From Enoplosus armatus (Eukaryota; Chordata; Actinopteri; Centrarchiformes; Enoplosidae), in contig NC_092188.1 in NCBI RefSeq assembly GCF_043641665.1, forward strand, positions 15,521,704 to 15,585,703: DNA of 64,000 nt. Direction: 5' to 3'. Shown here one piece after another: positions 1 to 35,418 of this stretch (within the stretch, counting starts at the first letter, position 1; each line of letters starts with the position of its first letter). The position numbers were made by a program, and so were the translations under genes. The notes under the pieces are model-generated. The model ran no database searches. It saw only the letters and a program-made list of their open reading frames with translations, and had not been told where the DNA came from.

Positions 1-47
1 TCCAAGTTCAAGAAAATTTCCAAGGTTGCGATTTCATTTTGTGTGTT

Positions 48-50
<3 letters not shown>

Positions 51-117
<67 letters not shown>
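51..117. repeat. (GT)n microsatellite next to a znf335 splice acceptor
   Basis: About 33 uninterrupted GT units run almost into the acceptor AG (120-121) of the first znf335 exon in the window. Only GCC separates the repeat from the AG, so the repeat stands where a polypyrimidine tract would normally be. Confidence 0.97.
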
Positions 118-118
<1 letters not shown>

Positions 119-121
119 CAG

Positions 122-3100
122 ACGCACCACCTGTACAGGGTAAAGGACTAATGGTGCAGCGTGCAGAGAAGTGCCCCTACTGTGACTCCTACTTCCTAAA
201 GAACAGCAGTGACTTTCAGCGGCACATCTGGGCCCACCAAGGTGTATATTTCTCTCCCTTTAACATAGACAAACACATTCACACACAGCGAGTGTGCAGA
301 AACACTCTGGGACCGTCAGTGTCCATGCACAGTATTGATGACTATGTGATCTGAGCTTCCATCTGTCTCTCCACCTCCTGGCTTCCCTCCAGGAGGATGG
401 ACTAGACTGAACACACACAGCAGACGTTGTGGAAGGAAATTAAACTGTTGGTCAAGTTACACAAACAAACAAAATCGTCTGGCATTATCTCAAAGATGAA
501 AAATCTGGCAATGAAGATTGGCAGTTGTGAGACATGCTGTTTTTTTCATTTTTAAGGGCTGTTTATCTCTTGCAAAGGTCTCTTGGTCGTGTGTGACTTT
601 TGCTCTGCTATATGTTTGTTTATCTAATCTAATTAATCTAATGAGTAATGAGAGACTGTACGGCTAATTAATATATGTTTGTTCTGCTGAAATAGTTTAA
701 TACATAAACCTTGTCTACTTTAGCTGTAATGTTCTGCTCCTCTTCCCCGTGGTCCCTGCATTAGCACTCACTCACCTTGATAAGCTGTTTACTTTGTAGT
801 TACATCTGTCCTGAGGTAGCTAGCAGACAGGAATACAGCACAGGTGTTGATGAAGGTCTCTGTGAATACAGCCAGTTTACCAAAAAAAAAAACCCTGCAA
901 TGCATATGCTCATTGCGTTTTTCAGCAGGTTTATCTGGCTCTGTCCTTGTCACTGTCCTTGTCCACAGGATTGTCAGTCCAGTTTTCTCCTGCCTGCATC
1001 CATACAACTAAAAAGCCAGTGTATGCAGATATAACTCTTAGGTGGTGGACTCAAAACATCCTTTAAAAGGTCTGCCTCTCAAGTACCGTCATTCAACACA
1101 GTGCACGTTATTAAGTTTGAGTTGAGCCTTCAAGAAACCACTGTAATCCAACACCTCACCAAATACCATCTCGTTTCTTCACACTTTTATATCCCTTTAC
1201 TCCAAAACAAGTCTTTTTGTTTTTTAGCATATTGTTGCTGTCCGCTGGTTTTTAAGTGTGTGTTTTGTATGCGTGTGTCCATGTGTGCAGGTTTGAAGCC
1301 ATATGTCTGCAGTGTGTGTGACTATGCAGGCCGCAGTAGGAGTAACCTGAAGACTCATATGAACCGACACAACACAGAGAGACGTCACCTCTGCGATCTG
1401 TGTGGCAAAAAGTTCAAATCTAAAGTCACGCTGAAAAGCCACAGACTGAGCCACAGCGATGAAGGTACACACACTCTGCTCTGTCCCTGACGATGCTTTT
1501 TGTAATGCCATTGTTGTCACTAATTTACTGGTTATTTATTATTTGACTTTTTATTATTACCCATGTTAGAATTGATTCATGTATGACACAAGTATTCTGC
1601 TAGAATATAAGAGCAAATATTTTGTGTTTGTTCAGGGAAACGGTTTCAATGTTCCGAGTGTGACTTCACCTCAGTCTCCAAACCTTCTTTGCTCAGACAC
1701 ATGGAGCAACACGCTGAGTTTAAGGTCAGAATACAAACACAGACAGACACATACACATACATCTTATAGCCCCAGTATGTAGACATACCCTTATACTGTG
1801 CTATATCTGTGTGAATGGTAAAATAGGAAATAGGAAGAAATTGCCTAAAAACCTAATTCATCTCCTGTGTTTTTGTCTATGTAGCCATTTCGTTGTGCCC
1901 ACTGCCACTACTCCTGTAACATCGCTGGTCCTCTGAAGCGACACTACAACATGAAACACCCAGACCAGAAATATCAGAATGCCGGACCTGGACAGCCTAA
2001 CCCTGATGCTCTGAAACAGCAAGGTCTGATCTCTGCTCCTCTCATACTGCCTTCCATGTTCTTTAAAATAACTGTAGCATTAATGACATGTTTTGCCAAT
2101 GTAAGTGTAGTAACTGGAAGTAAAGTTAGTGTTGGACAAAATTAAACATGTGGATTTTGTATAGAACAAAAAGTGTGTTCAGCGTAACCCAACATAGCTT
2201 TTGTGTGTGCCTGTGTTCAGGTGGTATGAAGTGTCCTGAATGTGAATTTGTTTATGGCACCAAGTGGGAGCTGAACCGCCACCTGAAGAGCAAACACAGC
2301 CTAAAAGTGGTGGAAGGCACCTGGGAGGTAAACAGTATACACATACACAGACTAGATACAGTGAAAACGGGCATTAGGTTATTTTTAGTCCTGCTAGCAG
2401 CGCGGATCTAGGGATGGATATGTTAGCATATAGTATAAGTATCAATCGTTATTATTCGTCAAGGCCAGTATTTTCAGGATAATACAATCTCTGCCATATG
2501 TATAAATATACAGGTGGGGGAGGCAGTAGAGGCCCATTGTGTTCCTGTGGAGGATGAAGAGCAGCTGACAGAAGCACCTGTAGCAGCCCTGCAGGACCAC
2601 GGTAACAACAGCAACAGTGAAAAACATACAGTAGATACATATAGTAGACTCAGACAAACCACAAGACACCTTTTTAAATTTTACCTCCACATTTTACTTC
2701 CCCACAGCTAGGGGAAGTGCTGCTCATGACTATTCCTGTTTATGTTTCGTTATTAAAGTGCTTTAGCGTTCATACTATGTAACACAATAAATGTGTTTCT
2801 TTTGTGTTCAGTTAATATCCAGCAGATCACCGAATTTAGTTCAGAGACTCACGACGCCGTCACCTCCATGGTCGCCATGGCTCCAGGCACCGTTACCGTC
2901 GTACAACAGGTAAACAGCAACACATCGCTTACTCAAGAAATCATGAGTGGTGACGACAAAGTGTTAAAGTTGAGTTGTGTCTGAAGTTGCAGGTGGCTGA
3001 TGAGCAGGAAGTCGGTAACTGCAGCAACCAGCTGATGGTGGTGAACGCAGAGGGGGGTCTCACTGGTAACCAGGTGATGGTGGTAGAGGAGGCACACGGC

Positions 3101-3187
3101 CTGGAGGCTCTGACGGTCCTCACTCAGGGTGAAAACACTCACCACTATATCGTCTATGTCCAGGAACACACTGTGGAAATCAACTAG
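122..3187 (+). CDS. znf335: ZNF335-like C2H2 zinc-finger protein, 3' part (8 exons, C-terminal 335 residues)
   Basis: Coding exons read at 122-241, 1291-1464, 1636-1724, 1885-2023, 2221-2327, 2514-2601, 2812-2909 and 2993-3187 (TAG at 3185). Every junction has AG/GT sites and phases agree throughout. The joined protein has six C2H2 fingers with paired Cys and His at about residues 18-39, 47-67, 75-95, 104-124, 132-153 and 179-200. After them come a low-complexity acidic stretch and a tail ending IVYVQEHTVEIN. Segments such as SYFLKNSSDFQRHIWAH, VYGTKWELNRHLKSKH and MAPGTVTVVQQ match my memory of the C-terminal half of vertebrate ZNF335 (NIF-1). That nuclear protein is a component of a trithorax-type H3K4 methyltransferase complex and is needed in neural progenitors. 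The 5' exons lie left of the window. The family call is from memory; the exon structure is read directly. Confidence 0.9.
242..1290 (+). other. znf335 intron, no further feature
   Basis: The donor is GTGTAT right after position 241 and the acceptor is TGCAG ending at 1290. The short reading frames inside have no recognisable domain. I see no gene or repeat family in this stretch. Confidence 0.7.
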
Positions 3188-3700
3188 TAATGCTAGTGTT
3201 TCAACTTAAGACTGTTGGGTCCATCAGTGTTGAGGGTAGAGCTGCAATGATTAATCGATTATTCAATCGAAAGAAAATTACTTTTGATATTTGATGAATA
3301 GTTTCAGTAATTATTCAAGCAAAAATGTAAAACGTTTTCTGGTTCCTGCTTCTTAAATGTGAGGATTGGCTGCTTTCTTTGTGTTTATGATAGTAAAAGA
3401 AGACTCTGGGTTTTGGACTGTTGGTTAGACAACAGTTAGACTAAAAGATTCATCGATTAATTGTGACAATAATTGGCAGATGAATCGATAATGAAAAGGA
3501 TCGTTAGTTGAATAGGAATAGATCAGTTTACAAACATGAAATTAACCAATAAGCAATAAATATAGATTTATATTTCAGTCACTTGGTAATTATGAAAGCA
3601 ATGCAAGTGCAATACTTGGTTGTGTGATTGTGTGACATATTTTGTATTTACAAAGTATATTTAAATAAAATCCCTGTCCTGCACTGCTTGATGTACTGGA
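3188..3700 (+). other. znf335: znf335 3' UTR with candidate poly(A) signals
   Basis: Sequence after the znf335 stop contains AATAAA at about 3555-3560 and again at about 3664-3669. Either could end the transcript and I cannot choose between them. A MITE relic (3237-3512) lies inside this interval and would therefore be transcribed as part of the 3' UTR. Confidence 0.45.
3237..3512 (+). mobile_element. Degenerate MITE of an abundant teleost family (copy 1 of 3)
   Basis: It begins GAGCTGCAATGATTAATCG and ends with ATCGATAATGAAAAGG followed by ATCGTTAGTTG. The interior contains GGTTCCTGCTTCTTAAATGTG. The ends are rich in ATCGATTA-type motifs and roughly complementary to each other. Two further copies in the same orientation lie at about 16081-16414 and 21120-21434. 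I recall this as a very common non-autonomous element in percomorph genomes; its superfamily is not certain. Confidence 0.75.
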
Positions 3701-4680
3701 GTGGCTTAATTTTCGACAAAACAAATCTGCAAATTGTTGATTTGAGTTCCGTTGTTGCTCAAAATGTTTTGTCATGAAACACTTTTGCTATCAAACATTC
3801 TGTAAAGTTTGTTATGGTCTTCACACACTTTTGACATGTGTGGCTATATAATATGAGATAAAACAACATGTATCACAAAATATTCTTTTTTTCTGGAAGT
3901 AAATTAAGATTAGTATAGCAAAAAGTGCTATACTAGAGAAAGAACATCTTGAATAAAATTAAAGAGGAAAAGACATTGCACTTGGAGGAGCAACACCTTG
4001 CATCATGATCTCAGTATAGTGGTTTCTCTTTCACTTTGTAGCTTGGAAACAGACATCACAATGTCGATGATATAAGACTCTACTGCACAAGTTGATACAA
4101 TATGAACATCCACTCTATAGACACTGCAGAAAGTCTGGAAAAGAGGTCAGATGCCACATTGACAATCAATAAGAAGCTTTCTGAGCATAGAACGGAGACA
4201 TGTTTTTTGAAGTTTTGAAAACCATATACAATACATATATATGTTATGAATACAGTATGTTTACACATTACTTATATTTGTGGTTAAATCTATGATGATC
4301 TGGATATGGTTATGGTGTAGCTGGACTGTAACTAGTCTTCACTGCCATTACCAACAGCCAAGAAAGCTTCTTTAAGCCAAACTGAATCTGATCTCTATCA
4401 GATATGACAGATGTGTTACCAATACAGTGTTAGTTACACCAAAATAAACTAATGTGTCACAGCCATAATCATAACAACCAAAGCAGCCACAATCACAGCA
4501 GCAACAGCCAAATCTCTGTCATCCCATAGCTATAGTCATAATCACAGCTGCTGTGCAGCCTGTCTCAATCAGCCTCAGCAGAAGTCAATGAGAGAGCTGG
4601 TACACGAGCTGAGCTGAAGATGAGCCCACTGTCTACTGCATAATACACAGTACTGTATCATAATACAGCTGGTAGTTCAG
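3700..4680. other. Intergenic spacer between znf335 and mtbp
   Basis: AT-rich sequence without splice-compatible coding exons. The short frames here show no domain. I see nothing specific apart from a short run of CAGC/CAAC-rich sequence at about 4470-4570. Confidence 0.6.
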
Positions 4681-4682
4681 TC

Positions 4683-4770
4683 TCAGTCCAGAAGGTGGCG
4701 ACGACGCGCTTTGTGGTCTGTTGCCAACTCCGACACGTTGTACAGATCACAGAAGAAGAAGAAGAAGCGG
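4683..4770 (+). mobile_element. Possible GAA-tailed interspersed repeat fragment in the mtbp promoter
   Basis: AAGGTGGCGACGACGCGC at 4692-4709, then TTGCCAACTC, then an (AGA)n tail at about 4751-4767. This order resembles a short dispersed fish repeat I remember: a GGTGGCGCTAATGCGC-like start, a GTTGCCAACC-like middle, and a run of GAA units. The identification is from memory. If right, part of the mtbp promoter derives from a repeat. Confidence 0.35.
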
Positions 4771-4860
4771 TGGGAAATTTGACAGTGCGCGAAAGATCTG
4801 TTGTTTCCGATATTTCACTCCAAGCGAACATTACAGTGAGTTTACTAATGTTAACACGAA
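4683..4860 (+). promoter_or_regulatory. mtbp: mtbp proximal promoter / 5' UTR with E2F-type sites
   Basis: The palindrome-half GCGCGAAA at 4787-4794 is the reverse complement of TTTCGCGC, a perfect match to the E2F consensus TTTSGCGC. GGTGGGAAA at 4769-4777 is one base from the other common E2F form, GGCGGGAAA. The region is locally GC/CpG-richer than its flanks and has no TATA box. The first ATG of the MTBP frame is at 4861. An E2F site suits a replication-initiation gene expressed in G1/S. The transcription start is not known. Confidence 0.5.
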
Positions 4861-28955
<24,095 letters not shown>

Positions 28956-29475
28956 AGATGGTCTTGAAGAATAAGTGGAAAAAGGGTTCCACCTCAAAGA
29001 AATGCATCTTGTGTGACATTTCCACATATTTTTAAGTGTTTGCTTTTTAAGCCTTTCTTCAGTTTAAATGGTTGCATTAAGCCTGTTTAATGAATGTAAT
29101 CCTTTATTTAATTTTATTGTTTCTTTCACTGAGGCGATCATAAAGTGACATACCATTTTTTCAGATGTATTATGTTTGTTTTTAAGCTTTCACATCTATT
29201 CTGATATACTCCCACTGCTCCAGAGCCTTGAAACACACGGAGACAAAATCAGTCTGTCACTGAGAGGCCATGAGGGCTTCAATGTTGGCATCAGGGTGCA
29301 GTCATCTTCTCTTTGTAGCTGTTTTCAAACAGGATTTTAAATCCTTTCCCTCTTGTTCATTTTGTTTCTAAATACAATAATAATTTTATGGCTTTATGAA
29401 TGTACATATTTTATCATTGGGTTTTACATTTTACTGTTTGTAACACAATAAAGTGTTTTTGAATCTTATTTTGTG
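28956..29475 (+). terminator. mtbp: mtbp 3' UTR with poly(A) signal
   Basis: About 500 bp follow the TAA stop. AATAAA at 29447-29452 is followed by a T/GT-rich stretch (GTGTTTTTGAATC, TTTTGTGTGC), a typical cleavage arrangement. Cleavage is expected near 29470. Confidence 0.7.
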
Positions 29476-30710
29476 TGCAGTTGAACCTCCTGATTACAAC
29501 CTGAGCCGGTGGGAAACCGAGAGTGCATGTGTGTGCGATGTGTACGCTGTCTCTAAGAAATATGTATTACATTATCAGTGCTGACGGCTAACAGCCCAGT
29601 CTGGATGGTAGCTGTTATTCATACAGTGACAACAAAGCCACGAGCAGTGCAGCACATTATGCAGCGCTGATTATCACCGACAGTCAGATTTGTCCTGCTT
29701 GTCGTCAGAACAGACTGATCAGGAACACTGCTTTCTGATGAGATGCAACACTCGCACCAAGTTGTCTTTTATCCAAGATGAGCTGGCTACAGGTTTCTGG
29801 CAAAAACATTCCTGTGCCAAGACAACATAAGATCATTACCTTTTTGTGAAGTTGAAGCTTCAACTTCGCAGAGGTGGATAGTTTTATTCTAAGTTGGCAT
29901 TGTATTACCTGGATGACTATACACAGACAGTTTTATTACTGTGCATGAGGAGCAAATTTCTGCTTAGCCAAATATGGTGAGGATAGCTGGTGGACTGTTT
30001 TGGTACTTAAATTGGATTATAATGTACAGTAACATTTACAGGTCCATAAGAAATATGCAATTCGGTACTAATTATAGTGAAAACAGGAATTTCCTTGAAA
30101 GAACTGCACTATTTAAACCTCAGTTAATATTAATTTAGATTTATATGATTTTGTTTATGTGCCTTGTATTCTTGAGCGTGTGTATATGTATATGTTAAGT
30201 AAAAATTAAAAAGCATTTTGGGAAATTACATAATTTGTTCTTAGAAATGTCTTGGAAAATAGTTCGGAAATCAAATCACTTGGTGTACAGTAGATACTTA
30301 ACGTTATTTAAGTCTGAAACTGAAAACCAGTCTATATTTAATGTCAGGGTCTGCACTGCACATCAAAATGTAGGCAAGTGACACTGTTGAACATCTACTG
30401 CTACTTTCGCCTCAGCTGATAGTTGAGAATCAACATTCGACTGTCCAAATATAGCGTCTGTTTTTCATAGCAGGGATACTCAAGTTTGAGGGTATCAAAG
30501 GGCATGGCAGCTGCACAACCTGACATTTTTAATGCGCATGTTTTTGTGGGAAAAGACAGAGTGTGTATCCAAACCATCAGTATGTGGGAGCACCACTGAA
30601 TGTCAGGGTGAATGCAGATAATAAAAGGGTATTATCTGCATGTGCCGCTTGTATCGCAGTGGACCAACAGAAGAGATAAGACAGTTGACATTGTAGCTCA
30701 CACGTCTGCG

Positions 30711-30711
<1 letters not shown>

Positions 30712-30750
<39 letters not shown>
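30712..30750. repeat. (CA)n microsatellite
   Basis: About 19 uninterrupted CA units in the mtbp-sntb1 interval. Confidence 0.96.
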
Positions 30751-30753
<3 letters not shown>

Positions 30754-32637
30754 ATCCTTGGTAGACGATGACCAGAAAAGGAAAAATTCTACGTGACTGC
30801 AGAGGAGAAAGCATCCAGTGGTGCCACTTATCACTTGTGCTTGGTATAACGTGATAAGGGTAACCTAGCATAAGTCTACTAGTATGGAGACTAAAACATT
30901 TTTTAAATTTGATATGTTACTCAGACTTCGTACACATTTAAGTCACCAGACCTCGAGGATTTATGTGGAACAACTAATCCACAACCAAATATTACAGCAT
31001 CTAACGTTATTTTAGTAGACATGGTTTCTTGGTTTTAATTTCAGCACCCTAAATGATTTACAGACATGTTCTGTGGGCTCATTAAATGAATACAGCACAG
31101 AGTAGATGAGTTGGCCATCTGTTGTCGCTGCTGCTTGTTGTTGTAAAATAAATGTTATTAATGGCCGTGGGAGGTTCTTGTTCCAGGGACTTGTCTTTTG
31201 GCTATAGATAGAGGGACGAGAAAATGAAAGTAAAGAAGGAAGATTGGGGAAAATAGGCTGAAGCAGATTTATACGACTAAAGAGGGAAGAGAGGAAAAGA
31301 CAGTCTTCTATGTCATTTCTAAACTGTTTCATTAGACAAACTCAAGGTGTGAACAGCTCTTGTTCGCCAGGAAAACTATTTAATCTGTGTGTGTTTGGGG
31401 GGGAGAAGGATGAGGGGGCGGAAGGGGGGGGCAGAACATCTGTCTTCATGACAGCAGGTGTAAAAGGCTAATTCAGTGTGTAAATGTACCTCCCCAGATC
31501 AGTATTGTGTGCCGACGAGCTAGTTCATACTGTGTGGTATTACATTGTTATCCACCTTGTTGTGTAGCCCTTCAGTAGTTTCTCGATAATGTAACTCTAT
31601 TACTGTGCATCTTCTCAACTGTGAAATCAAAAATAGAATCTTTACTACCCTTTGCATTTGGGCTTTTTTTACTTGATGATTGTCTTTTTGGAATAGCGTA
31701 AAATAATGATAGTGATTTAAGATTAATAACACATGATGTATGTGTGGCAAAACAAGCATAAGTATAATGAAGTCTGGTTTATGTTGCCACATTTTCTAAA
31801 ACCTCAATGCCATGTCTTAAATTCAGTGAGGGTGAATTGTTTGACTAAAAGCAGGGATTTCTTGACAAGATCATGTTTGATCTCTATTTATACTTTAAAT
31901 AAACCTTTCTTTGGTTATTGTACATTCCTGACTTACTGTATCAGGGCCTAAGACAGGATTTAGAAACACTGAAGTCAAGAGTCCAAATTGCCGTAGTGTG
32001 ATGCAACTCACCTATAACATTTTTTGACTGACCACTGTCACTGTATTAGGACTGAACATAAAGTTATGTTTTCTATAAATTCTATCTCCCTTTATTACGG
32101 CCCTAATGCTGTTTCAAAGCCCTCTCCACTGTCACTTATATAATTCTGGTGGAGAATACTAAAACCCTTCATTCTTTTTTGCCTAAAAACTGTGGTATTT
32201 TAAATTATTTAGTCGCTTGTTATTAAACCCCTCAAATTCTCGTAAATATTACAGAAGACATGACCTTGGAGTCCTTAATGGTGGCTAGCATCCCTGCTAC
32301 TTATTGTATGTTTTTGTGTGGGTTGATGGAGTAGAAATACATACCTGCATTAGACAATAAGAGACTTGGACAGGCTGATGATGCTTCTTACATTTTAATC
32401 AGAAGTAACTGCTGTTGTCTTTAGGCAGCCATGTTGATGTGTGACCTCACATTTGAGAAGCATTTCAAGAGTGATGACTTGATATACCTTAACTGGGACA
32501 GTAATGAGCTGGAAGTTAAAAGAAACTGAAGTCCCTAGAGAAACAGGCTGACACAGACTGCTGCGTTTGTACATTTTATAGAACAGCAATTAGTGCTGAA
32601 CAGACTATAGGAAGCCACTCCGGTAGCCACAGTTAGT

Positions 32638-32644
<7 letters not shown>

Positions 32645-32713
<69 letters not shown>
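32645..32713. repeat. (TG)n microsatellite
   Basis: About 34 uninterrupted TG units. Confidence 0.96.
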
Positions 32714-32714
<1 letters not shown>

Positions 32715-33109
32715 CAATTTTGTGTGTGAGTATGGGTAGGTGGTTGATTTTGTACGAGTGCATCGGTGTGTGACAGTGCTCATTTTGGTGACAAAAACGG
32801 TAATGCAAAAATACACATCAACAAACGTTATATAAGACATGATGAAAACGAGGAGCCATTAAGTTGAAATTACAATCATGATTGCCACCTAGCCTGCGCA
32901 GCCAGACACCATCTGTACCAAAACTTTACCATGACCATTTAAAAAAAAAAAAAAAAAGTAACTTGAAGGAGTGTTGATGAACAACAGGTGGGCGCATGCA
33001 TTTTGTAATCTGGTCCACCCAGCAAGATGTTGTTGAAAAGCTGTTCAATAGAAAACCCCCAAAATCTATACAACGAATGGATTTATAGAGTCAGTTAAAA
33101 GAACAGCAC

Positions 33110-33450
33110 GTTTGGCTTGTGTCACGTTGACTCTTTAGCTGTTAAATGCTCCATTATGTTCATCAGCTAGTTGCTAACTTTGTCTGCCATTTAGTGATGG
33201 GCAGGTAGCATACCCTGGTTTGTCAGAGCTTTTCCATGAAAACAGCAGCCTGCTGTTATAAACTACAGTGATGCTTTGAGGTGGAGCCAAAAACATCAAA
33301 GTTGCAAGCTGCAAAACAAAAAACATTCAGCTGAACAATGCTAAAAAACCCTGTAGAGCTAAAGGGGAAGCAGAGTTGGTGATAATTCTCTGTGCATTTT
33401 TCACTACATTTGATGTATTGTTAATATGAAGATGTTTAGTGCACCTTTAA
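33110..33450. repeat. Interspersed teleost repeat
   Basis: TTAGTGATGGGCAGGTAGCA, AAAACAGCAGCCTGCTGTTA, ACAGTGATGCTTTGAGGTGG, CAGCTGAACAATGCTA and TTTGATGTATTGTTAATATG occur in the order of a dispersed percomorph repeat I remember. The class is not known to me and the boundaries are approximate. Confidence 0.45.
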
Positions 33451-33609
33451 TGTAATAATTAATATATCTTCTACTATATAAATGCTTTCGTCAAACACTT
33501 TCCCCATTACGTCCCCAAAGCTTCTTTTGAAGCCTATTACTGCATAGCATTTTGTCATTGTCACAGTAAGAGTGTTATGATTTGTAATGTTCTCCTTCAT
33601 GTGTACGTA

Positions 33610-33660
33610 TTCTCTCTCTCTCTCTATCTCTCTCTGTCTCTCTCTGTCTCTCTCTCTGTC
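33610..33660. repeat. (TC)n-rich microsatellite
   Basis: TCTC units interrupted by TA and TG (CTCTATCTCTCTCTGTCTCT pattern) over about 50 bp. Confidence 0.9.
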
Positions 33661-34496
33661 AAATCAGATATCGTCTCTGAGGTTTCGCCTGAGATTTGGT
33701 CCTGGTCTCTGCAGATCCAGGTGAAATCCTGCTCTTCTGATCAAATCATCTTATTATGACACGGTTTTCCTGGTATTTAAACTAAACAGAACATCACCAC
33801 TTCAAACTCCCTTTGGTGCTGTTTTTTTTTCATGACAGCATGCTTTACCCTTGGGATCCATTCACTTGTGCACAAAGCACACACACATTTATTGCACATT
33901 TATCAATCCCTGTGCTTCTGTGCACAAGTTCACTGGACGGAGGAGAACACAAAGAGCACTCTAACAATATGTGTGTGAGAGAGAGGTGGGCGTGCATTCA
34001 GGGGTACTGTAAGGACTTGGCAGTGGCATCCTGAAACATTCCTTTCTTTCTCTTTATCTCACACACATACACCCTTTCCTCACCCCACATCTCTTTTATC
34101 ATCAGGTTCCCAGACTGGTACTTTCGTGTTTCCGTGGGTGAGAGAGAAGGCGAAAAAGAGACACAGTGTCTCTTCCTCACTGACAAAGACAGTGAAAGAC
34201 AGAGTACAGTCAGTGGGAGTACATAGTTTCATGATTTGAAGCTGCATATGTGTATAGGTAACATGTGGGCAGTTGTTTTTGAGAGTAACAGAGCTTGTTA
34301 AGAGGGTCACGGCAGTGACATGCCTCTGAGTGTGTAAGGTGTACCCACCTGTGTGTGTTTGCGTACTGTATGTTTATGTTGCTGAGACCGTTACTCATCC
34401 TCTTCAAGTCTATTAACAGATAATAACAGGGACAGAGTGAGGAGATGACCCAGTTTCTTTCTCTTGCAGTGCCTACAAATTGTGCTTTTGTCTCAG

Positions 34497-34570
34497 ATCA
34501 GGGATGGATTGGCCATCTGGCAGACCGGGCACTTTCTCGGTGGGCGACATGCCTTTTTCTAACCATCCCA
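34497..34570. repeat. Repeat fragment (GGATTGGCCATCTGG motif)
   Basis: ATGGATTGGCCATCTGGCAG followed by ACCGGGCACTTTCTCGGTGG resembles the start of a dispersed fish repeat in which a G/C-rich GGATTGGCC block is followed by a CCCGGTGGGC-like block. Only the first ~70 bp remain recognisable. Confidence 0.35.
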
Positions 34571-35256
34571 TAAAACAGGTAGATAGGCCCAGTACAACAT
34601 CCTTGCAGTCCTCTTAAATATGTATACTATACTATTCCTCCAAACCACTACAAAGCTGAGTAATAAGTGGACCAGTGAAAGTGGACCAGTGTATGGTGAT
34701 CAGGGGTGGCTGTGGAGTATAATGTCCATACTCAAGTAAACAATCTTAAATCCACTGTACAATGTTTTTTCATTAAAATGCAAAAAGTAAAAGTTGCATG
34801 GATTGTATACTCACTCAGTCAAAATGTCCGGGCAATTATCCCAGAGATAGTAATATCAGTAATCCATATCATGTATCATAATAGTTACCACATACCTGAA
34901 AATAAACAACTTTGTTGCCTGTTGTTGGAAATGAAAACAATTTGTTTTCCCTGTACTAGGCTAATACATAGTTACAGATGTAACCTATCATACAGCCTTT
35001 TCACGCATCTTTATCAAGGGAACTCTTAATCCTAATGTGATGAAACGATATGGACCTCGGTCACTCACTTGCAGACAGTGTGCTGATATGTTCACCAACA
35101 ACAACAATAATCATCACTGCTAGTAGTTCTACCCAGAAATATTAGGAAAACAGGGTCAACAGGGTATTTTTTTTATAATAGTACATACCCTGACCCGGCC
35201 TATTTTTTTTAAATGTCTATTTTGCAACTTTGAGATCTAAATCAACAGTGTCCCAC

Positions 35257-35418
35257 CTTTCTGGGGATTTTTATGGCCAAAGTGAGTTTAGTGTCTCGGT
35301 TCACACATTTGATCACTCTTCCATAGGTACCTTTGCCCAGAAGCTCCACTAACTTATAATTACTGGGGATTGGGAGCCGGCATCTAGGGCATGGATGTAT
35401 TTGTTTTCCTAAAGACAG
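35257..35418 (-). pseudogene. HIPK-like kinase exon (glycine-loop exon), isolated relic
   Basis: On the minus strand a 54-codon open exon lies between a TTTCAATTTCAG acceptor (ending 35419) and a GTGGGA donor (35251-35256), phase 0 at both ends. It reads from LSLGKQIHPC through NYKLVELLGKGTYGRV to KCVNRDTKLTLAIKIPRK. This has the protein-kinase glycine loop GxGxYGxV and the AIK lysine. The wording resembles homeodomain-interacting protein kinases, whose HIPK-like relatives are greatly expanded in fishes. I found no exon for the rest of the kinase (HRD, DFG motifs) on this strand down to 29.5 kb, so I call it a fragment rather than a working gene. It could be a terminal exon of a gene with distant exons. 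Confidence 0.5.

Larger units (their letters stand above)
29480..35240. other. Gene-poor interval after mtbp
   Basis: No spliceable coding exons recognised on either strand. Contents seen: (CA)n at 30712-30750, a G-rich stretch at 31397-31431, (TG)n at 32645-32713, an A17 run at 32941-32957, a repeat at about 33110-33450, (TC)n at 33610-33660 and a repeat fragment at 34497-34570. Short frames made of His-Thr or Cys-Val repeats are translations of the microsatellites. Confidence 0.6.

Noticed and set aside
43..354. 103-aa open frame spanning the (GT)n repeat
   Set aside because: The CVCVCV part is translated microsatellite and intron. Only 122-241 is a real znf335 exon, set by the acceptor AG at 120-121 and donor after 241.
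777..1034. Overlapping 85-aa and 72-aa frames in the znf335 intron
   Set aside because: Chance frames on opposite strands in intronic sequence; no domain.
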